From a bacterium (GTDB taxonomy: Bacteria > CLD3 > SB21), in NCBI GenBank assembly GCA_016787925.1, contig JAEUSK010000053.1, positions 1 to 38,048 on the forward strand: a stretch of 38,048 nucleotides of DNA, written 5' to 3'. Within the stretch, counting starts at the first letter, position 1; each line of letters starts with the position of its first letter. Positions 13,768 through 22,268 of this stretch are shown piece after piece. Position numbers and translations under genes: made by a program. The notes below the pieces were generated by a model. That model was not told the DNA's origin and did no database searches. It saw nothing but the letters and a program-made list of their open reading frames with translations.

Positions 13768-14388
13768 TTGAAAAAGATTGATATGAATAAACGCTTAACG
13801 GTTGCCGTGACAGGAGCGAGCGGAGCGCTGTATGCGGTAAGGCTCTTGCGGTACCTGATGATGAATTCATTCGAGGTGGACTTTATCGTTTCGGATGCCG
13901 GCAAGATCACATTTAAAGTTGAAATGGACGTAGATCTGGATCAACAAACGATAACTGATTTTTTGAAATCGCGATTCGGCGCATCGGTTATGAAAGGCCG
14001 AATCAAAGAATATTCCAATAATTCCATCGCTGCGCCGATGGCGAGCGGTTCCGTCCGAAGGCTCGGAATGGTAATCGTTCCGTGTTCTATGAAAACACTT
14101 TCTGCCGTGGCGCACGGAGCGGCGGCCAATTTGATCGAACGTTCCGCCGACGTTGCGCTCAAAGAACGGTTTCCGCTGATCGTCGTACCGCGCGAGACAC
14201 CGATGAACAGCATTCAAATCGAAAATATGCTCAAGCTCTCGCACGCAGGAGCTATGATCGTTCCGGCCATGCCGGCGTTTTATCAGAAACCGCAATCGCT
14301 GGACGACCTGGCGGATTTTGTTGCGGGTCGAGTGCTAAACTTGCTCGGTATCGAAGATCACCGGCTGTTTAATGATTGGGGTCATTAA
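13768..14388 (+). CDS. ubiX: Flavin prenyltransferase UbiX
   Basis: 206 residues from a TTG start with AGGA six bases upstream; an internal ATG at 13783 is the alternative. It joins dimethylallyl phosphate to FMN, making the prenylated FMN cofactor of UbiD-type decarboxylases. Seen: the Rossmann-like phosphate loop VTGASGALYAVRLL at the N-terminus, 'IVPCSMKTLSAVAHGAAANL' in the middle, then RETPMNSIQIENMLKL and the conserved MPAFYQKP. Full length for the family. No ubiD gene is in the window. Cytosolic. It is followed by PBP1A in the same direction after a 90-base gap, probably not functionally linked. Confidence 0.93.
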   Translation: MKKIDMNKRLTVAVTGASGALYAVRLLRYLMMNSFEVDFIVSDAGKITFKVEMDVDLDQQTITDFLKSRFGASVMKGRIKEYSNNSIAAPMASGSVRRLGMVIVPCSMKTLSAVAHGAAANLIERSADVALKERFPLIVVPRETPMNSIQIENMLKLSHAGAMIVPAMPAFYQKPQSLDDLADFVAGRVLNLLGIEDHRLFNDWGH

Positions 14389-14479
14389 TACATTGATAAT
14401 AGATAACGGCGCAGTGAGTTTGTCCGCCATTGTGAAAATTATTTAGTTTAAGAAATTTATATTCTGAACTGTCATTTCT

Positions 14480-16813
14480 ATGTTAAGAAAAAAACGCGAA
14501 TCGGCGACGGACAATTTTCAGAATAACGAATCTTTTGAGCCGCATGAATCACCCGGTCAAAATGAAAAAATAACCGAAGAGCCGTTGCCCGAAAATTCTG
14601 TGAACTCAACATCCAAATATCCTGTGAAGCCGCAACGGCCGAATTCCGCCAAGAAACTCGGCAAGCCCGCCAGTCCGTGGCGGCGTGCTGTGCGGCTTTT
14701 TGCAATAGCGCTGGTTATCGGCATTTTTATTATCGGTTTTTTTGCAATATACTTCAGCCGCGATCTGCCCTCTATTGCGCAGTTGGAAGTGTACAAGCCG
14801 AAACTATCGACTAAAGTATACTCTGCTGACGGAAAGGTCATCAAGGAATTTTTCAAAGAACGCCGCACGCGTGTGCCGTTTAATAAAATCCCTAAGAACG
14901 TAGTGAATGCGCTTCTGGCAACTGAGGATCATCGATTTTATAATCACTGGGGCGTAGACATGATCCGCTTCGTCAAAGCGGCCATGGTGAATACCGCCAG
15001 CCTGAGTTCGAAAGAAGGATTTAGTTCTCTGACGCAGCAGCTGGCGCGGAATCTGTACTTCGATTTTGAAAAGACTTTATCGCGCAAGATCAAAGAAATT
15101 CTGACCGCCATTCAGATCGAAAAGACTTATTCGAAAAACGAGATCATTGAAATGTATCTGACGCACATGTACTTCGGCAATGATGCGTACGGCATTCAGG
15201 CGGCGGCAAAGAACTTTTTCGGCAAGGACGCGGCGGATCTCACGCTGGAAGAAAGCGCCTACCTGATCGGCCATCTGCAGGCGCCGTCGTATTATGTAAA
15301 AAACCCCGACGCCGCTGACCGGCGAAAAATCATCGTGCTGAAACGCATGCTCGACTGCGGTTTTATATCCAGAGCGGAGTACGACGAGACCAAAACCAAA
15401 CCGGTTGTATTAACGACCACACGCGAAGAGGAAATCGTCGGCGTTGCCCCGTATTTTTCGGAACATGTGCGCCAGGAACTGGAAGCTATGCAGGACAGCC
15501 TGAAATTCAATATTTATGAGGGCGGGCTCAGCGTGTTTACGACGCTCGACACGCGCGCACAAAGCGCTGCGGAGAATGCATACCAGGAAAGCGTGAAGGA
15601 AAAATTTATCGGTTTGGACAAATTCGGGGCCGGCGTTGTCAAGGCGAATGCAAAACCGTACCTGACACGTTATCTTCAAAGAGAAGGCGTGGATTCGGAG
15701 ACCATTCACAAGCTACTGCAGAATCCGCGCAGCGTGGATTCGTTATGTAAATTTTACGGTACAGTGCAGGCCAGCCTCGTCGCGCTCGACCCGACCAACG
15801 GACGCATTCTCGCGATGATCGGCGGCCGCGATTTTAACAAATATAAACTGAATCATGTGACGCAGATCGCGCGCCAGCCCGGATCTACGTTCAAACCGTT
15901 TTTGTACACCGTCGCGATCGACAACGGGTATTCTCCGGCGTTTAAATTACTCAACCAGGATGTGGTGCTGATCATGGAGGACGGGAAACGCTGGACGCCG
16001 CAGAACTATGACGGCAAACGGGGCGGCCCGACGACTTTGCGGGATGCCATCGCCCGATCCCTTAATCTCGTTGCGATACGGCTGATGCAGGAGATCGTAC
16101 CGGCGCAACAAGTAGTTGCCTATGCACAGAAAATGGGCATTGAAACGCCGCTGATGCCGGTAGATGCGCTGGCGCTGGGCGTTTCAGATGTCATTCCGCT
16201 TCAGATTGTTTCCGCGTACGGCGTGTTTGCTAATAAAGGCATTCGAGTCGAACCCGTTTCCATTCTGCGAATCGAAGACCGGGACGGAAATGTTATTTTT
16301 CAGCACGTGCCGAAATACAAAGAAGTGCTGAGCGCGGAGACGGCTTTCATCATGGCGGATATGATGAAGTCGAGTATTGAATGGGGAACGGGTAAATATG
16401 CGCGCGCGTACGGATTTGACAGGCCTGCCGGCGTGAAAACGGGAACGACCCAGAAGTGGTCCGACGGATGGTATATCGGATTCACGCCGCAGATGGTGAC
16501 GGGCGTATGGGTCGGGTTCGATACGTATGAATTTAATCTCGGAAGTAAAAACCCCGGCGAAGTAACGGCGGCGCCGATCTGGGGCCGATTTATGGCTCAT
16601 GCGCTGAAAGATATGGATTTGCCGGTGGAGGATTTTGAAATGCCGCCGGGCGTCGTGCGGCTGGAGATATGTAAGGAATCGGGACAACTGGCCAATACCT
16701 CCTGCCCGGAAAAGATCAAAGAAGTTTTTAATGCTAAATTTCAGCCGACGGATCATTGCCCGATTCACACCGGCGCCAAATCCGGAAAAAAGAAAAAAGG
16801 CGTGGGATTCTGA
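14480..16813 (+). CDS. Penicillin-binding protein 1A (bifunctional transglycosylase/transpeptidase)
   Basis: 777 residues. A charged cytoplasmic tail (1-68), one membrane anchor (about 71-92), the GT51 glycosyltransferase domain with catalytic EDHRFYNHWGVD (E149), and the transpeptidase domain with SxxK in 'RQPGSTFKPFLY' (about residue 469), SLN in ARSLNLVAIRL, and KTG in 'GVKTGTTQKWSDGWYIGF' (about 653). It polymerises lipid II and crosslinks peptidoglycan on the outer face of the inner membrane. A C-terminal tail with two cysteines (LEICKESGQLANTSC) is common in FCB-group PBP1A proteins. The length is normal and all catalytic motifs are intact. Confidence 0.95.
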   Translation: MLRKKRESATDNFQNNESFEPHESPGQNEKITEEPLPENSVNSTSKYPVKPQRPNSAKKLGKPASPWRRAVRLFAIALVIGIFIIGFFAIYFSRDLPSIAQLEVYKPKLSTKVYSADGKVIKEFFKERRTRVPFNKIPKNVVNALLATEDHRFYNHWGVDMIRFVKAAMVNTASLSSKEGFSSLTQQLARNLYFDFEKTLSRKIKEILTAIQIEKTYSKNEIIEMYLTHMYFGNDAYGIQAAAKNFFGKDAADLTLEESAYLIGHLQAPSYYVKNPDAADRRKIIVLKRMLDCGFISRAEYDETKTKPVVLTTTREEEIVGVAPYFSEHVRQELEAMQDSLKFNIYEGGLSVFTTLDTRAQSAAENAYQESVKEKFIGLDKFGAGVVKANAKPYLTRYLQREGVDSETIHKLLQNPRSVDSLCKFYGTVQASLVALDPTNGRILAMIGGRDFNKYKLNHVTQIARQPGSTFKPFLYTVAIDNGYSPAFKLLNQDVVLIMEDGKRWTPQNYDGKRGGPTTLRDAIARSLNLVAIRLMQEIVPAQQVVAYAQKMGIETPLMPVDALALGVSDVIPLQIVSAYGVFANKGIRVEPVSILRIEDRDGNVIFQHVPKYKEVLSAETAFIMADMMKSSIEWGTGKYARAYGFDRPAGVKTGTTQKWSDGWYIGFTPQMVTGVWVGFDTYEFNLGSKNPGEVTAAPIWGRFMAHALKDMDLPVEDFEMPPGVVRLEICKESGQLANTSCPEKIKEVFNAKFQPTDHCPIHTGAKSGKKKKGVGF

Positions 16814-16952
16814 AAGCATGAAAACATGTCTCCCGCAAAGAACGCAAAGTTTAAAACAAAATTGATCGAAAACTTCTCTGAGTTACGCTGCATTGGACTT
16901 TGCGGATAGAGAACAAGGAATAAAGTACAAAGACCATTTATTTCAGGAGAGA

Positions 16953-17450
16953 ATGTTGCTTAACGTAAATTCACACCACTTTGCCACAAAGTCAGAATGC
17001 TACAAACATCTTAATACGCAATTGATGTATCTGATCGAGGAAGAACGTGATCTCATCGCCAATGCTTCCAATGCCGCGGCGTTGCTCTTTCACACGCTGC
17101 CGGACGTCAATTGGGCGGGATTTTATTTTAACCGGCACGACGAACTTGTGTTAGGTCCGTTTCAGGGTAAACCGGCCTGCGTGCGCATCGCCATGGGCAA
17201 GGGCGTTTGCGGAACCTGCGCGCAAAAAAAAGAAACCGTGATTGTTAAGAATGTTCATGAATTTCCCGGCCACATCGCCTGCGACAGCGCATCACATTCC
17301 GAGATTGTTATTCCCATCGTCAAGTTTAACAAGCTGATCGGCCTGCTCGATGTGGACAGCCCGCTGGAAAACCGATTTGATCATGAAGATAAAGCCGGGC
17401 TCGAAACGTTTATCGGAATTTTCTGCCAGCGAACGAATCTTTTGTTGTAA
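16953..17450 (+). CDS. Free methionine-(R)-sulfoxide reductase (GAF domain)
   Basis: About 165 residues from ATG 16953, which has AGGAGA just upstream; the longer frame from 16893 has no such site. A single GAF domain of the fRMsr family reduces free L-methionine-(R)-sulfoxide. The three cysteines used in catalysis and disulfide relay are visible in 'ACVRIAMGKGVCG' and GHIACDSASHSEI, with the conserved WAGFYF before them. Cytosolic antioxidant enzyme. Translation ends directly before a bidirectional terminator. Length is normal for the family. Confidence 0.92.
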   Translation: MLLNVNSHHFATKSECYKHLNTQLMYLIEEERDLIANASNAAALLFHTLPDVNWAGFYFNRHDELVLGPFQGKPACVRIAMGKGVCGTCAQKKETVIVKNVHEFPGHIACDSASHSEIVIPIVKFNKLIGLLDVDSPLENRFDHEDKAGLETFIGIFCQRTNLLL

Positions 17451-17485
17451 AAAAAAAAAGCCCCGACAAGTATCGGGGCTTTCTC
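17450..17485. terminator. Bidirectional rho-independent terminator
   Basis: AGCCCCGA (17459-17466) pairs with TCGGGGCT (17473-17480). It is flanked by an A-run on the left and TTTCT on the right, so it can end transcription both of the fRMsr gene (plus) and of the rhodanese operon (minus), which converge here. Confidence 0.85.
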
Positions 17486-17502
17486 ATGGGGTAGGTAGTT
17501 AC

Positions 17503-18501
17503 TCAATTACCCGTCACGTAGGGATATTTCTTAATCTCAGTGGAGACCCATTTCGTTCCCGGCATCGTATCGTAGTTCATCCCGTTGACGCCCCATAATA
17601 AAGATTTTCCATCATAACCCAACGCTCTCAAATACGCGGTTATAAATCCGCTCGTTTGACCGCTGTAGCAATATACGACAACCGGTTTATCCAAAGGCAG
17701 TGTTCGTAAATACGTACTGTCTTTCAGATCAACTTTCGGTTCATATTGCATGGAGCCGTCGATGTGTCCCATATTGTAATGGGCGATCGGCCAATAATTT
17801 ACGATGTAATAACCTGCCAGATTGGTATAAACGGTAGCGTTTGTTATAGATGCCGGCGTCCATCCTTCGGTCAGTAAGGTCTGAACACGCGCTTCTAGAA
17901 TATCTTCCGCATTGGAATAACCGGTAGTAAGAACCGGCAGATCATTCACCGTGCCTTTGGCCGTAGCGGTTGTTACAAAAGACGTTGCGCGTGAATTGCT
18001 CGTATTGGCCAGCCACTTGCCTGCGGCGAATACGGAGTCCCATGAACACATGCCCCATTTCAGCGAATACACATTATCGTATTTCAGCAACCGCATAAGA
18101 CCGGCCGCGTAGGCTGCCGACTGGCCGGAATAACAAGCAATGACGATTCTGGCATAAGTGGAAGGCGCCGGACTCATGTTTTTGAAATGGGTAAGCAAAT
18201 CCGGCATGAGGACATTATGTGCGCCTTCGATGTGACCGAGATTTCTAAATGTCGCCGTATCGCGAACGTCGATGATATACTGCGTCGCCGGTGCGGCCAG
18301 TTGGGTTGTACGAACGTCCGATGCCGAAACAATTGCCGGACAATACGCGCTGTTGATGAAATTGCCGCCGTCTGCTTCAAGATATTTTAACAAAACTTCG
18401 GATTCGTTAACCGATGCTTTGTCTTTATCATCGCTGCAACCGTTAAAGGCTATAAGCCACGGCAGCGCGAAGAGCAAACAAACAAGTTTCATTCTTTTCA
18501 T
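17503..18501 (-). CDS. Lipoprotein with two rhodanese domains
   Basis: 332 residues. Signal peptide with lipobox ending FNGC (Cys 22). Two rhodanese-like domains follow, each with an active-site loop: CYSGQSA (catalytic Cys about 123) and CYSGQTS (about 278). Each domain carries the expected IDVRD / GHIEGAHN and NMGHIDGS elements. Rhodaneses transfer sulfane sulfur or carry persulfide; both active-site cysteines are kept here, whereas in classical tandem rhodaneses usually only one is active. Its start follows the cytochrome stop by one base, and its ribosome site lies in the last codons of that gene, so the two are translationally coupled. Probable periplasmic or outer-membrane partner of the multiheme cytochrome. 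Confidence 0.88.
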   Translation of the reverse strand: MKRMKLVCLLFALPWLIAFNGCSDDKDKASVNESEVLLKYLEADGGNFINSAYCPAIVSASDVRTTQLAAPATQYIIDVRDTATFRNLGHIEGAHNVLMPDLLTHFKNMSPAPSTYARIVIACYSGQSAAYAAGLMRLLKYDNVYSLKWGMCSWDSVFAAGKWLANTSNSRATSFVTTATAKGTVNDLPVLTTGYSNAEDILEARVQTLLTEGWTPASITNATVYTNLAGYYIVNYWPIAHYNMGHIDGSMQYEPKVDLKDSTYLRTLPLDKPVVVYCYSGQTSGFITAYLRALGYDGKSLLWGVNGMNYDTMPGTKWVSTEIKKYPYVTGN

Positions 18502-18502
18502 T

Positions 18503-19876
18503 TTACTTCTCCTTTAGATTAGTGGGTACGTTCCTGGATAAACCCCAGCCCGAAGGCAGATGCCCATCCACTATGATGTTTTGGTTAGCGGAAATTTCCC
18601 ATGATTCGATGAGGTCTGAATTGAACAGATATAATTCTTTATTGCGGAACACGCCATTGTCGTTGATGATATGGCAATTATCATAACACGATTTACCGTC
18701 GGCAACCTGTGTGCGAGTGGTCCAACGTTTTAGGTTATGCGGCGTGGTGTATTTGAACGTCGTGCGCACATTGAAATCGGATAACGTAGCCGTTCCGTAC
18801 AACGACCAGCTGTCAGGAGCCATCAGCGAGCGGCGAACGGTGGCAAGCGGGTAGGGTTTTGTTCCCGGAATCGGATTACGGGCGATCTTGAATCCCTGAT
18901 ACGCCGCGATGCGGGCGCCTTCGCCGCCGATATGGCAGCTCCCGCAATTATTATAATCCTGCGAATGGCAGGTTTGACAATTAAACGAGTTTATATGCAT
19001 CGCGTGGTAAGTATTGGACGACTGAATATTGGTATGGCAATCGACGCACTCCGGCTTCAAAGCCATTTTGTAGCGCTGGTCATAAACCACGCCGTCGCCG
19101 TGAATCTCGTTTTTTGAATGGCAACTCATGCAGGTAAAACCTTCTGCCGTCAGATGCACGTCAGGAATGGTTCCGCTGGCGATGCCGTAATATGCATGCC
19201 CGATCCTGCTGGTGTGGCAGGCCGTGCAATTATCCTGCATGCTCGGTTTATTTGCAAATTGATGCCCTTTGTAGAGTCCGCCGCCGCCGGCTTTCGGGCG
19301 ATTGACATGGCAGTCGCCGCAGGTCGCGTGGCATTTCGCGCAGTTTTTTTCGTATCCCGCTTTCATCTGTGCGGAGATTTGATCATATACGGTCACGCCG
19401 GAACGGAGCGTCACCATGCTTTTTTGTCCCCATCCGTTGGCATGTAAACTGTTGGACGTGCGGCTGACAATATCGGCATGACAGGTTCCGCATTTTTCTC
19501 TCGCAGCCATCGACGGATGACGAATAAAATCGCCGGAGTGAGCCAGGGTTTTGTCGCCGGTCTCATCGATGCCGTTGTGGCAGAAGGTGCAACCAAGGCC
19601 TCCGTGCGTCGAGTTTTTAAATGCCGTAAACCCGGTACCGCCCATATACACACGGTCGTAGGGTTCGATATGCGGCGCATCGCCACCACAGCCGCCACCG
19701 TCAATGGCCGTGTCGGGAGATGCAATTTCCTTTAGCTTATCATAATTGGTATGACACCCGACGCAGGAATTAGCCGATCCGGCTATATGGGAATCCTTTT
19801 CATGATCTGAACAGCCGGTACATAGTGTGAAAATATTCACAAAAAGGATTATAAAAAATAGATTGATCAGTTTCAT
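18503..19876 (-). CDS. Multiheme c-type cytochrome lipoprotein (about 11 hemes)
   Basis: 457 residues. The signal region ends in CTGC (Cys 22), a probable lipobox. Ten CXXCH heme motifs are visible (CVGCH, CTFCH, CGTCH, CAKCH, CGDCH, CTACH, CMSCH, CVDCH, CQTCH, CGSCH) and one CXXXCH (CYDNCH) near the C-terminus. CAKCHATCGDCH places two hemes side by side. The last ~120 residues have few cysteines and look like a separate beta-rich part. The protein is periplasmic and should carry electrons or reduce a substrate. I do not match it to a named reductase (octaheme tetrathionate reductase, NrfA or DmsE/MtrA types). It forms an operon with the rhodanese lipoprotein and, 38 bases upstream, a MarR gene. 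Confidence 0.9.
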   Translation of the reverse strand: MKLINLFFIILFVNIFTLCTGCSDHEKDSHIAGSANSCVGCHTNYDKLKEIASPDTAIDGGGCGGDAPHIEPYDRVYMGGTGFTAFKNSTHGGLGCTFCHNGIDETGDKTLAHSGDFIRHPSMAAREKCGTCHADIVSRTSNSLHANGWGQKSMVTLRSGVTVYDQISAQMKAGYEKNCAKCHATCGDCHVNRPKAGGGGLYKGHQFANKPSMQDNCTACHTSRIGHAYYGIASGTIPDVHLTAEGFTCMSCHSKNEIHGDGVVYDQRYKMALKPECVDCHTNIQSSNTYHAMHINSFNCQTCHSQDYNNCGSCHIGGEGARIAAYQGFKIARNPIPGTKPYPLATVRRSLMAPDSWSLYGTATLSDFNVRTTFKYTTPHNLKRWTTRTQVADGKSCYDNCHIINDNGVFRNKELYLFNSDLIESWEISANQNIIVDGHLPSGWGLSRNVPTNLKEK

Positions 19877-19913
19877 GTAGCTTCTCCCGAATGTTTGAGT
19901 TTCTTTATCGTTT

Positions 19914-20375
19914 TCAATGGCTTTCGTCCATCCATTTGTTAAGCGCGGTCAATAGCGATGACATTCCGCGAATTAAATTTTTATGTTGAGCTTGTTCGAT
20001 ATTGTTCAAAATTTCCTGATGAATGCGTGTGTAGTCGATATTCAGGTTTTCTACAATCTGGACGCCTTTTCTGGATAACGAAACCATCATGTTCCTGCGA
20101 TCCTCCTCGTCAATTTTACGCGTCATGTATCCTTTACTGACAAGGCCGTCCAGAACGCGGGATAACCGGCTTGGGCTGAGATTCATGCGTTCAGCAATTT
20201 TCTTATTGCTGGACTTTTCGGTAAGTCCGAATAAACGTAAACAACGGAACTCTGCCGGAGAAAGTCCGTGTTTTTTCGCCAGACGCGCTTCCTTTTCGTG
20301 GCATCCCTCAAGTAAGTTAAAAGTGAGTTCGGCTAACTGAACCGCGTCGTCATGAAGTTCTTGTTTTTTCATCAT
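19914..20375 (-). CDS. MarR-family transcriptional regulator
   Basis: About 153 residues from ATG 20375 (a TTG at 20384 is also in frame, but GAGG lies between them and fits the ATGs). Winged helix-turn-helix: 'LSPAEFRCLRLFGLTEKSSN' then 'KKIAERMNLSPSRLSRVLDG', 'LVSKGYMTRKIDEEDRRNMM' with the wing residues DxxDRRxxxVSLS, then the C-terminal dimerisation helix. MarR proteins usually repress their own operon and respond to small ligands or oxidants. It is the first gene of the cytochrome-rhodanese operon, with palindromic operator candidates just upstream, so it probably controls that operon. A cysteine (C28) sits in the N-terminal helix; redox sensing is possible. Confidence 0.92.
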   Translation of the reverse strand: MMKKQELHDDAVQLAELTFNLLEGCHEKEARLAKKHGLSPAEFRCLRLFGLTEKSSNKKIAERMNLSPSRLSRVLDGLVSKGYMTRKIDEEDRRNMMVSLSRKGVQIVENLNIDYTRIHQEILNNIEQAQHKNLIRGMSSLLTALNKWMDESH

Positions 20376-20403
20376 AAACCTCAAATGGTTGCCTGTATGA
20401 ACA

Positions 20404-20449
20404 GTTGTTAATACAAATAGTTGCTACCATAATTAGTTGCTAATAGCAA
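20404..20449 (-). promoter_or_regulatory. Probable MarR operator region
   Basis: TTGCTAATAGCAA (20437-20449) is a near-perfect palindrome of the size bound by MarR dimers. Related half-sites precede it: TAGTTGCTA (20418-20426) and GTTGTTAATACAA (20404-20416). All lie 30-75 bases upstream of the MarR start. Autoregulation is the natural reading. Confidence 0.6.
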
Positions 20450-20526
20450 ATATAAAGTACCGGAGCGCATTTGTCAATAGGGGAGATGCAAAAAACGCAA
20501 AAACATGATAAAAATCATGTTTGGAG

Positions 20527-20610
20527 ATGTTTCAAGGCTTCGCGTTTTGCCGGTGACTATAGTTGACGTTAGTGTGTATGTATAAAATTTACAACCCACT
20601 TCGGATCAAG
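20527..20610 (-). pseudogene. Remnant of the 3' end of an AlkD-like gene
   Basis: Translating the minus strand gives DPKWVVNFIHTH, stop, RQL, stop, SPAKREALKH. This lines up without gaps with the C-terminus of the intact AlkD-like gene at 21581-22267 (DPKWVIQFVRKH ... LAKREALKH). Two in-frame stops and several substitutions show that it is dead. The 5' part is missing: homology stops where the terminator of the 20661 gene begins. The rest of 20450-20526 has nothing I recognise. Confidence 0.75.
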
Positions 20611-20617
20611 CAAAAAA

Positions 20618-20640
20618 AAGGCGCCTTTAAGGGGCGCCTT
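20618..20640 (-). terminator. Terminator of the 20661 lipoprotein gene
   Basis: AAGGCGCC and GGCGCCTT form a strong hairpin. Read on the minus strand it is followed by a run of seven or eight T. It begins 20 bases after the stop codon. Confidence 0.85.
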
Positions 20641-20660
20641 GCATATGGACTTGATTCAAA

Positions 20661-21479
20661 TTATTGTATCGCAGGAAGTCTGTTTAGGTTTTTATGAATT
20701 CTCGCTTCACCCCCGCCGCCAAGAGGAACGTCCGGGACGACGTTATCCGATGGACGATTGCTGGTTTCACCCCAGGCGGCAAACAACAGTGCATTCTCCC
20801 AAAGCCTGAAAAACTCAATGCGCGGAATATAACCATAATCAAATTCTGTCGGGAAAGCGTTAATAGCTAAGATTCGCCCATTAGGTTTATTGTAAGCGGC
20901 AAACCAGTTACCGTTATTATAACTGGCGATAAGCGTGGCTCCGGGGCGGACGGAATACCCTGTCGGATGATATTTTGTGATCAGAGTGTCCACACCATTC
21001 CGGAGTGGATGATCTGCGTCAAAGAACAACGTATCATAACTGGAACTATTTGAAATCAGATTACCTATCACCGGATCAATTGATTCCATACGTCCCCAAT
21101 AGCCGTTGCCTCTGTAATAGTAGTAAAATGTTGCAAGAACTACATTTCCTCCGTTCATGACGTAATCGTGGAGCGCATTGGCTGCGTTGCTGTCGTTGTC
21201 TGATGAACCATTGGCGAACAATAAAACCACGTCAAAATCATTCAATTGACCCTGGGTTGGAGTTGAGTCTGCGACATCCCATGGCGTAAATTCCATCCCC
21301 TGCATATTGAGCGGAAAAACTTCAACAGCGCGTTCGAATTCATAATCAGGGCTCATGACAAGTACTTTGGTTACATCCGGAACGCTGCTATTGCCGGGAC
21401 TGCATCCGTTTACTGAATAAACAACCGCGATGATGATCACCATGACTGTTGTACTAAACACACTTTTCCTCATACTCAC
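20661..21479 (-). CDS. Lipoprotein with glutamine-amidotransferase/ThuA-like fold
   Basis: 272 residues from a GTG (21479) with AGGAG nearby; an in-frame ATG at 21473 is equally possible. The lipobox is SVNGC (Cys about 26). The mature part has the strand-loop pattern of class I glutamine amidotransferase-like domains used in ThuA and related sugar-linked proteins: 'KVLVMSPDYEFERAVEVFPL', 'DFDVVLLFANGSSDNDSNAA', 'LHDYVMNGGNVVLATFYYYY', 'GRILAINAFPTEFDYG'. No catalytic Cys-His-Glu triad is seen, so it may only bind something. It is a single-gene unit with its own terminator. Confidence in the fold is moderate. Confidence 0.7.
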   Translation of the reverse strand: MSMRKSVFSTTVMVIIIAVVYSVNGCSPGNSSVPDVTKVLVMSPDYEFERAVEVFPLNMQGMEFTPWDVADSTPTQGQLNDFDVVLLFANGSSDNDSNAANALHDYVMNGGNVVLATFYYYYRGNGYWGRMESIDPVIGNLISNSSSYDTLFFDADHPLRNGVDTLITKYHPTGYSVRPGATLIASYNNGNWFAAYNKPNGRILAINAFPTEFDYGYIPRIEFFRLWENALLFAAWGETSNRPSDNVVPDVPLGGGGEARIHKNLNRLPAIQ

Positions 21480-21580
21480 TTCTCTCCTTTGTAAGATGTC
21501 AAAAACAATGAATTAGTTGGATGCACTCACATTAGTCCTTATCTGTGAATAAGTCAACAGGTGATTTGCAAAGCAGTAGA

Positions 21581-22267
21581 TTATGATGTCTTACGTTTGT
21601 TCTGATGTTTCAGGGCTTCACGTTTTGCCAGGTTGGATAGACGGCCGGAATGTTTTCTTACAAATTGTATGACCCACTTCGGATCCGTATAGGCATATTG
21701 CCTCAGAATCCATCCGATAGCTTTTTGAATAAAAAACTCCCGTTCATCCGTCATGGACAGAATAGTTTCTTCGAGCAGACGCCTGTTCGTCTTGTTCTTA
21801 TGACGCAGGTGCGCCAGCAAGGCCGTACGGCGAAGCCATTTATTTTTTGAACGAGTCCATTTTTTCAGATTGGATTCATGTTTTCGATTTTGCAATACAA
21901 GATCCCCAACCAAATGCGACGCAACCGGATCTACCGTATCCCAATTGTCGGCAGATGTGAGCATCCATTCATACAGCCGCATGGCCGGATCGCTTCGAAA
22001 AGCTTTGTAATAGATGGCTATGTCCACCGCGAGATAAAGTTCCTCTCGGAATTTTCCGCGCCATAGTTCTTGGATAACTGTTTCATATTCATCATACGAT
22101 GTAAGTGTAAATTTTTTTCGCGCGGATTGGAAAATCTTTTTGCGCGCCGGCATTTGAATGCCGTAAAAAGGCTGGACATTTTTCATATAGGCCTGCATCG
22201 GCCCGGATTTTTTGGGATCTGCGGCCCTGCGTAATTCGCGCCGCAGATACACGGCCATCGGATGCAT
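21581..22267 (-). CDS. DNA alkylation repair protein, AlkD-like
   Basis: About 228 residues from ATG 22267, which directly follows the stop of the SRPBCC gene; an in-frame TTG at 22300 would overlap it. AlkD-type glycosylases remove bulky or positively charged alkylpurines using a HEAT-like superhelix without base flipping. Seen: successive helical repeats, the key NWDTVD motif (W and D match the catalytic Trp/Asp of Bacillus cereus AlkD), and 'KNKWLRRTALLAHLRHKNKT' and EREFFIQKAIGWILRQYAYTDP, the latter containing the second conserved Trp. Full length. A dead copy of its 3' end lies at 20527-20610. Probably co-transcribed with the SRPBCC gene. Confidence 0.9.
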   Translation of the reverse strand: MHPMAVYLRRELRRAADPKKSGPMQAYMKNVQPFYGIQMPARKKIFQSARKKFTLTSYDEYETVIQELWRGKFREELYLAVDIAIYYKAFRSDPAMRLYEWMLTSADNWDTVDPVASHLVGDLVLQNRKHESNLKKWTRSKNKWLRRTALLAHLRHKNKTNRRLLEETILSMTDEREFFIQKAIGWILRQYAYTDPKWVIQFVRKHSGRLSNLAKREALKHQNKRKTS

Positions 22268-22268
22268 A

